This document shows positions 8,501 through 10,261 of a stretch of 10,261 nt of DNA, piece after piece. A program made the translations under genes and the position numbers. This DNA comes from Acanthaster planci. Taxonomy: Eukaryota; Echinodermata; Asteroidea; Valvatida; Acanthasteridae. Location: the NCBI RefSeq assembly GCF_001949145.1, contig NW_019091381.1:1334592-1344852 (forward strand), read 5' to 3'. Position 1 is the first letter of the stretch. Each line of letters starts with the position of its first letter. A model generated the notes under the pieces. That model saw only the letters and a list, made by a program, of their open reading frames with translations, did no database searches and had not been told where the DNA came from.

Positions 8501-10010
8501 GACATCGTTTGTATCATTTTTCAGGTTCGGTTCTTGTCCTTCTATGACATTGTCTTGGATTTCCTCCTCTTGGATGCGTTTGATGATCTGGATGATCCGC
8601 CAATGTCCGTCACGTGCGTCACCCAGAACCGATGGCTGTCAAACAGAGTCAAAGAATCGGTACGTCTCCAAACCACACATTCACAATTAGAAAACAAACC
8701 TGTGGCAGTCTTACGTGAAGTAGAAAGACTTTGACATTGGAAGACTTTTAATGTACCCAGGTTAAATTATAACTTGTGTTTGTATTTGTAACGTCAATCT
8801 TTTGCAGGCTGTGTCTACAGCTGTTTGGTCAGTCTTGGCAGCAAAACGAAGAATGCTTCAGGTAGGAGCGGAATTGTTTCAGGAAGTATTTCAGCTGGTT
8901 TTGTACAAAATGTGTCAGATAATGGCTTGAAGTAGCCTGTGATTTTTGTTTTACTTTGTCAACAGAAGTGTTACTTAACACTGTCATTCTTTTAACTAAA
9001 TGATATTTTATTTGCGAAGCACCTGGCCAGTTTCCCAATGTCATTTCTTTCATGATTTATGTTCAAAAAGCTGCATCCTCTCCAAGTGATCTTGTTCACC
9101 ACTTCCCAGGTTGTATTGTTATTGGGGCATGATCCCTGGCTGCATGGTGTTTCAGGTTTAATGGCTTCTGGCTAGTGCCCCCCGAACAGAGATATTAACA
9201 AATGGGAAGAGCCACCAACGTAGGGCTGGATAGCTGAGTTGGTAGAGCACTGGTACGGTGTTCCGCAGGCCGCAGTTCAAATCCCGCTCCAGTCAATTTC
9301 TTTGTTCATCTTTATAATCATTTTATTAAAGCACCTAGTCTCAGTTTCTCTATGTAATTTGTTTCATGATATTTTTTGGAATAATGGTTTTAAATACCAA
9401 ATTTCACTGCATAATAGAGTTTCAGATTAAGAAGTTTCAATATAGATAAATTGACATACAAGAAAAGGCTTGGAAGTTTGAGATCTGTGACTTGGATTGA
9501 GTTTGGCGTTACAATGTGAAGCATGAAATGAGTGAATTTTATTTTGTTTGACATGGCATTTTTTCACAGTGTATATTCAGCTGTCGTTTTGTATCCATTG
9601 TAGAATCCTCAAGGTTTCTTGTCCAAGGTGTACCAGATCTCCTACTATGTAACACCAGCATTGGCCTGGGGGTTCTTAGGCTCAGACCACCATCTCAAGC
9701 ACATGATGGAATTCTTTAAGGTAAGAGCTCGAGACTCGTATCCAACTGGCAATTAATACTGACTTGCACGGATGCAGAGAGGTTTAGGGGTAGTTTGATC
9801 CGGTCTACAAAAGCTGACCTTTGCCAAATTAATCGCCTTTTGGCAGCGTAACTTTTCATTTTTCCGTTCCAGGATCAAGTGCTGGGGTTTGCCAGGGACA
9901 TGTTCTCTCTGCGCAAGTGTCGTTACAGCACCGTGGCTCAACTGGCAGACGACATCCTCTTACTAGCAAAGCACTACAGCACAGTAGCATCTGAGAAACT
10001 CGGCACATGA
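2385..10010 (+). CDS. MIGA: Mitoguardin (MIGA/FAM73 family), exons 2-12 of a spliced gene
   Basis: Spliced CDS: join of 2385-2593, 2798-3058, 3390-3493, 4228-4449, 5161-5297, 7089-7248, 7398-7496, 8525-8659, 8808-8861, 9604-9720 and 9873-10010. Every intron begins GT and ends AG, and the phase is kept throughout (intron phases after exon 2: 1, 1, 0, 0, 2, 0, 0, 0, 0, 0). The product is 544 codons from the exon 2 boundary, close to vertebrate MIGA1/MIGA2 (about 600 aa). Visible parts in order are a membrane segment, a basic patch, a Ser/Arg-rich linker, a helical block ending in an FFAT-like motif, and a C-terminal all-helical domain. From the family: the protein sits in the outer mitochondrial membrane with its bulk in the cytosol, binds VAP proteins on the ER, promotes mitochondrial fusion through MitoPLD, and its C-terminal domain carries lipids. 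The frame is already open at the exon 2 acceptor and includes EIPV, which I recall near the N-terminus of vertebrate MIGA2. Translation therefore probably starts in an upstream exon. Identity is recognised from memory, without a database search. Confidence 0.94.
2798..3058 (+). CDS. MIGA: Mitoguardin exon 3: Ser/Arg-rich linker
   Basis: The acceptor is TTGTTTGTTTCAG and the donor is TTG|GTGAGC. Both ends are phase 1, so the exon is symmetric (261 bases, 87 codons) and could be skipped without a frameshift. The split first codon gives Pro; then LGQTSRRALITPQIESPKGF is followed by a run very rich in Ser and Arg (RLSRLSRSTSRRS, SRASHSSINDSLHGSVNSL). It ends SVSVQRLFQLG. Composition predicts a disordered, heavily phosphorylatable cytosolic linker between the membrane anchor and the folded part, as in vertebrate members. 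No catalytic motif is seen. The same bases are open in other frames on both strands because of the Ser/Arg codon composition. Confidence 0.93.
3059..3389 (+). other. Intron 3 of mitoguardin
   Basis: GT..AG intron of 331 bases, phase 1. It is AT-rich with a normal 3' end, and I see no repeat or RNA gene in it. Confidence 0.85.
3390..3493 (+). CDS. MIGA: Mitoguardin exon 4: MQAFDNAVSYWED block and acidic linker
   Basis: The acceptor is TTTGTCTTCAG and the donor is GTC|GTAAGG. The G left over from exon 3 joins GA to give Gly, so the join reads FQLG-MQAFDNAVSYWEDAVDIR. This aligns with the family block around M..xxEEALxxWExAL. It then runs into acidic EEEDSREENDV. It ends in phase 0, matching the start of exon 5. 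The apparent upstream extension of this frame, to about 3299, is intron sequence. Confidence 0.92.
3494..4227 (+). other. Intron 4 of mitoguardin
   Basis: GT..AG intron of 734 bases, phase 0. It contains a pyrimidine tract (C9, T, C3, T9 at 3764-3785) and an acceptor-like CCCAG at 3801-3805, followed by a short G+C-richer stretch with an 11-bp tandem duplication (3829-3839/3840-3850). The true 3' end has a 14-T tract. Confidence 0.85.
4228..4449 (+). CDS. MIGA: Mitoguardin exon 5: coiled-coil-like block and FFAT region
   Basis: The acceptor follows a 14-T tract (…TTTCTTCAG). The donor is GAG|GTAGCA, a weaker site. Phase 0 at both ends, 74 codons. It reads ESSKSELTRSLEKLLSSAYH and then LQEECEDVALSIPNL, which corresponds to the vertebrate EKLESLLHRAYHLQEE block. 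Next comes a helical, charged stretch (EMRDIAEEITSMRRQREADE) and the Ser/Thr-rich HSTSSTESFVSATE. The last seven residues are the putative FFAT core (see separate entry). Confidence 0.94.
4429..4449 (+). other. FFAT-like VAP-binding motif SFVSATE
   Basis: This protein motif, seen in the translation, is read against the FFAT pattern E-F-F-D/S-A-x-E. F is at position 2, V at 3, S at 4, A at 5 and E at 7, and residues 5-7 are the last codons of exon 5. The preceding residues (EADEHSTSSTE) supply the acidic, phosphorylatable flank that FFAT motifs use. Vertebrate MIGA2 has SFFSATE at the equivalent place, and this motif binds the MSP domain of VAPA/VAPB on the ER. A Ser at position 4 is typical of phospho-FFAT motifs. 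The Val at position 3 is a tolerated but weaker residue. Binding is inferred. Confidence 0.75.
4450..5160 (+). other. Intron 5 of mitoguardin
   Basis: GT..AG intron of 711 bases, phase 0, mostly AT-rich. A 6-bp hairpin (ACTCAG/CTGAGT, about 5030-5048) and a minus-strand B-box-like word (5083-5093) are the only structure I see. Confidence 0.85.
5083..5093 (-). repeat. B-box-like word, possible SINE relic
   Basis: The minus strand reads GGTTTGAATCC, matching the polymerase III B box GGTTYRANTCC. It is preceded on that strand by GCAGAGCAGTAGGTTGTG. No convincing A box is found upstream on that strand. At best it is a fragment of a tRNA-derived SINE. Confidence 0.25.
5161..5297 (+). CDS. MIGA: Mitoguardin exon 6: linker into the lipid-binding domain
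   Basis: The acceptor is TTCGTCCATAG and the donor is AAG|GTATGA. It starts in phase 0 and ends with two bases over. The acidic start LEELEQQ continues the C-terminal flank of the FFAT motif. It is followed by a Ser/Thr-rich spacer (STSSEATSASSSKPRLR), then MYENALLAVREGAVECRRIR. The last part corresponds to the family block YEEALxLxxxGxVxCRxLR, at the entrance to the C-terminal domain. Confidence 0.93.
5298..7088 (+). other. Intron 6 of mitoguardin (1791 bp, the longest)
   Basis: GT..AG, phase 2. It holds a CTCF-like word (5654-5667), a possible foreign gene fragment (5907-6109), an imperfect inverted repeat (6487-6503/6524-6542) with GTAGGCCTAT words nearby, and an open stretch in frame with exon 7 from about 6796. 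The remainder (5298-5650, 6120-6480, 6560-6780) shows no feature I can support. Confidence 0.85.
5907..6109 (+). pseudogene. Possible fragment of an unrelated small gene or element, frame broken
   Basis: The ATG at 5907 opens 47 codons ending at TAA 6048: MAREIHCGFCEIKYENNKVE, then ELRKGKLLSELKRVFNVTKF and VQEGKPQ. It has a CxxC pair near the start and a Lys/Glu-rich helix-like middle. In the next frame the sequence continues without a stop (RGETTIKGRVIPQHRISNCP, then YEVVLS) to a consensus donor TCA|GTAAGT at 6110. This looks like one exon with a single frameshift. I do not recognise the family. It sits on the sense strand inside a mitoguardin intron and cannot belong to that protein. It may be a relic of a transposon-borne or retrocopied gene, or chance. 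Confidence 0.25.
7089..7248 (+). CDS. MIGA: Mitoguardin exon 7: DEDFLAKLHCVR core
   Basis: The acceptor is GTGCCCTCATTAG and the donor is TAT|GTGAGT. The first base completes Arg (AG+G), giving RRIR-TKMLHCRSDEDFLAKLHC and then VRVAMAVLLEDQTISDWFVTM and GKQLISDLLLKANY. The DxDFLAKLHCVR run is nearly unchanged from vertebrate MIGA1/2 and is one of the strongest family signatures here. The frame stays open for 98 codons upstream of this acceptor, back to ATG 6802 and beyond (see findings). Confidence 0.96.
7398..7496 (+). CDS. MIGA: Mitoguardin exon 8
   Basis: The acceptor is AACTTTGGTAG and the donor is AAG|GTTGGA, the weakest donor of the gene (T at +3). Phase 0 at both ends, 33 codons: DSEEFGDAYDEMMTYVRDPQ and then NHKDIEKELRARK. 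This matches the family block GFxxSYEEMLxY…P…LExR that precedes the most conserved helix. The symmetric length means that skipping it would leave the frame intact. Confidence 0.93.
7497..8524 (+). other. Intron 8 of mitoguardin, with MITE copy 2
   Basis: GT..AG intron of 1028 bases, phase 0, with a weak donor (GTTGGA). MITE copy 2 occupies 8000-8496. 7500-7990 is AT-rich and otherwise blank. Confidence 0.85.
7996..8500. mobile_element. piggyBac-type MITE, copy 2 (497 bp between TTAA sites)
   Basis: TTAA at 7996-7999 and 8497-8500 flank an element related to copy 1 along nearly its whole length. The blocks 8251-8267, 8355-8371 and 8419-8446 are identical to 1489-1505, 1685-1701 and 1755-1782. 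The ends read TTAACCACTCAGTGCCGGGG and, inverted, TTAACCACTTCCTGCTGGG: nine perfect bases, then TGC and GGG shared. It lacks about 80 bp of the centre of copy 1. It carries a private 14-bp perfect tandem duplication (8019-8032/8033-8046). No transposase is encoded, so mobilisation would have needed a piggyBac transposase supplied elsewhere. Confidence 0.88.
8525..8659 (+). CDS. MIGA: Mitoguardin exon 9: FYDIVLDFLLLDAFDDLDDP core
   Basis: The acceptor is ATCATTTTTCAG and the donor is TCG|GTACGT. Phase 0 at both ends, 45 codons. VRFLSFYDIVLDFLLLDAFD and DLDDPPMSV are followed by TQNRWLSNRVKES. The run F(F/Y)DIVLDF(I/L)L(M/L)DAF(E/D)DL(E/D)(N/D)PP is the hallmark of the MIGA family, and NRWLS is shared too. 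Its acceptor lies 24 bases beyond the end of the second MITE. Confidence 0.97.
8808..8861 (+). CDS. MIGA: Mitoguardin exon 10 (micro-exon, 18 codons)
   Basis: The acceptor is AATCTTTTGCAG and the donor is CAG|GTAGGA. Only 54 bases, phase 0 at both ends: AVSTAVWSVLAAKRRMLQ. It corresponds to the vertebrate block TALATACWSVLKAKRRLL. It is too short to stand out as an ORF and is placed by splice sites, phase and family match. Confidence 0.93.
8862..9603 (+). other. Intron 10 of mitoguardin, with a SINE
   Basis: GT..AG intron of 742 bases, phase 0. A tRNA-like segment lies at about 9223-9295. The remainder is AT-rich and shows nothing else that I can support. Confidence 0.85.
9224..9294 (+). mobile_element. 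tRNA-derived SINE head, degenerate
   Basis: A 71-base tRNA-like body. The A box TAGCTGAGTTGG is at 9231-9242 and matches the consensus fully. The B-box-like AGTTCAAATCC is at 9274-9284. The acceptor arms GGCTGGA (9224-9230) and TCCAGTC (9288-9294) pair over all seven positions with one G-U. The D stem has a mismatch, the anticodon and T stems are broken, and position 33 is not T. It is therefore not a working tRNA. AT-rich sequence (TTTCTTTGTTCATC…) follows, as in SINE tails. The element may begin further upstream, near 9170, but I cannot place its ends. Confidence 0.7.
9604..9720 (+). CDS. MIGA: Mitoguardin exon 11
   Basis: The acceptor is GTATCCATTGTAG and the donor is AAG|GTAAGA. Phase 0 at both ends, 39 codons: NPQGFLSKVYQISYYVTPAL, then AWGFLGSDHHLKHMMEFFK. 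It matches the family pattern xPxGFxSxFYxxSxxVxPxLAxGFLG. This is part of the C-terminal helical domain that binds lipid in the vertebrate proteins. Confidence 0.95.
9873..10010 (+). CDS. MIGA: Mitoguardin exon 12 with stop codon
   Basis: The acceptor is TTTTTCCGTTCCAG. 45 codons and TGA at 10008-10010: DQVLGFARDMFSLRKCRYST, then VAQLADDILLLAKHYSTVAS and EKLGT. It corresponds to the family block RDMFxLxxxRYxSVxxLADDILxLSRR. The short tail after this block means the product lacks the extended low-complexity C-terminus of human MIGA2. Confidence 0.95.
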   Translation, partial: DQVLGFARDMFSLRKCRYSTVAQLADDILLLAKHYSTVASEKLGT

Positions 10011-10261
10011 CGGAGGAGCCTTCAAGTTGTGAATGGCCAATAGTAAGCACATGCTAGAGTTACTTTTATGTTATCCAATTGGTAAACAGCCTTGCTATAG
10101 ACGGTGTTACACCTAGACTCGGACATCTCTGATGTAAAAATCAATCATTATTTTTGGTTGAATCCACTTTAAATTTCACTATGCACAGATTGAAGTCGGA
10201 AAGGAAACTTCAGCTTTCAATTTGAGGAGAGACTATAGACTTGTACACCTGCCTATCTGGT
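10011..10261 (+). other. Mitoguardin 3' UTR (partial)
   Basis: This is downstream of the TGA. There is no AATAAA or ATTAAA signal and no splice pair that would continue the frame. The transcript most likely extends beyond the right edge of the window. Confidence 0.7.

Noticed and set aside
9224-9294. Functional tRNA gene
   Set aside because: Anticodon and T stems do not pair, position 33 is not T and the D stem is mismatched. A SINE head explains it better.
9753-10050. Two minus-strand frames of about 62-64 aa
   Set aside because: They are antisense shadows of exon 12 and its flank, with no independent support.

Overview
This is animal nuclear DNA. Almost all of it is one multi-exon plus-strand gene for a mitoguardin (MIGA family, formerly FAM73), an outer-mitochondrial-membrane protein that tethers mitochondria to ER and lipid droplets and carries lipid. 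Eleven consecutive coding exons (2385-10010) can be read with GT..AG borders, and the reading phase is preserved at every junction. Joined, they give 544 codons upstream of a TGA, or 533 aa if counted from the first ATG inside exon 2. The assignment rests on recognised family blocks: an N-terminal membrane segment followed by KRRRRGKK, a MQAFDNAVSYWED block, SLEKLLSSAYHLQEE, a VAP-binding FFAT-like heptad SFVSATE, and the C-terminal lipid-binding domain (DEDFLAKLHCVR, FYDIVLDFLLLDAFDDLDDP, NRWLSN, VTPALAWGFLG, QLADDILLLAKHYS).

Layout: 1-570 has no recognisable gene, but it holds a 16-bp inverted repeat, an unbroken minus-strand frame and promoter-proximal palindromes. At 570-770 CpG density rises sharply, and a short frame (657-706) matches in phase as the first coding exon. 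A long first intron follows, with a three-unit degenerate repeat and a complete MITE. Exons 2-12 then alternate with introns of 148-1791 bp. The stop is at 10008-10010 and the 3' UTR runs off the right edge, with no AATAAA visible inside the window.

Mobile DNA: two related non-autonomous elements (1256-1832 and 8000-8496) each start and end in TTAA with inverted termini, which is the hallmark of piggyBac-type MITEs. The second ends 24 bases before the exon 9 boundary, where the branch site of intron 8 should lie. A degenerate tRNA-derived SINE lies in intron 10 (about 9223-9295). A possible fragment of a foreign small gene lies in intron 6 (5907-6109).

Organism: intron-rich, compact introns, low-copy MITEs, a tRNA-derived SINE and motifs such as GTAGGCCTAT suggest a marine invertebrate deuterostome, perhaps an echinoderm. 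This species-level guess is weak. No virus, CRISPR array, toxin gene or bacterial operon is visible. The most worthwhile leads are the FFAT motif that ends exactly at an intron, the MITE that may supply a branch site, the 5' open extension of exon 7 that could give a membrane-anchor-less isoform, and the orphan fragment in intron 6.
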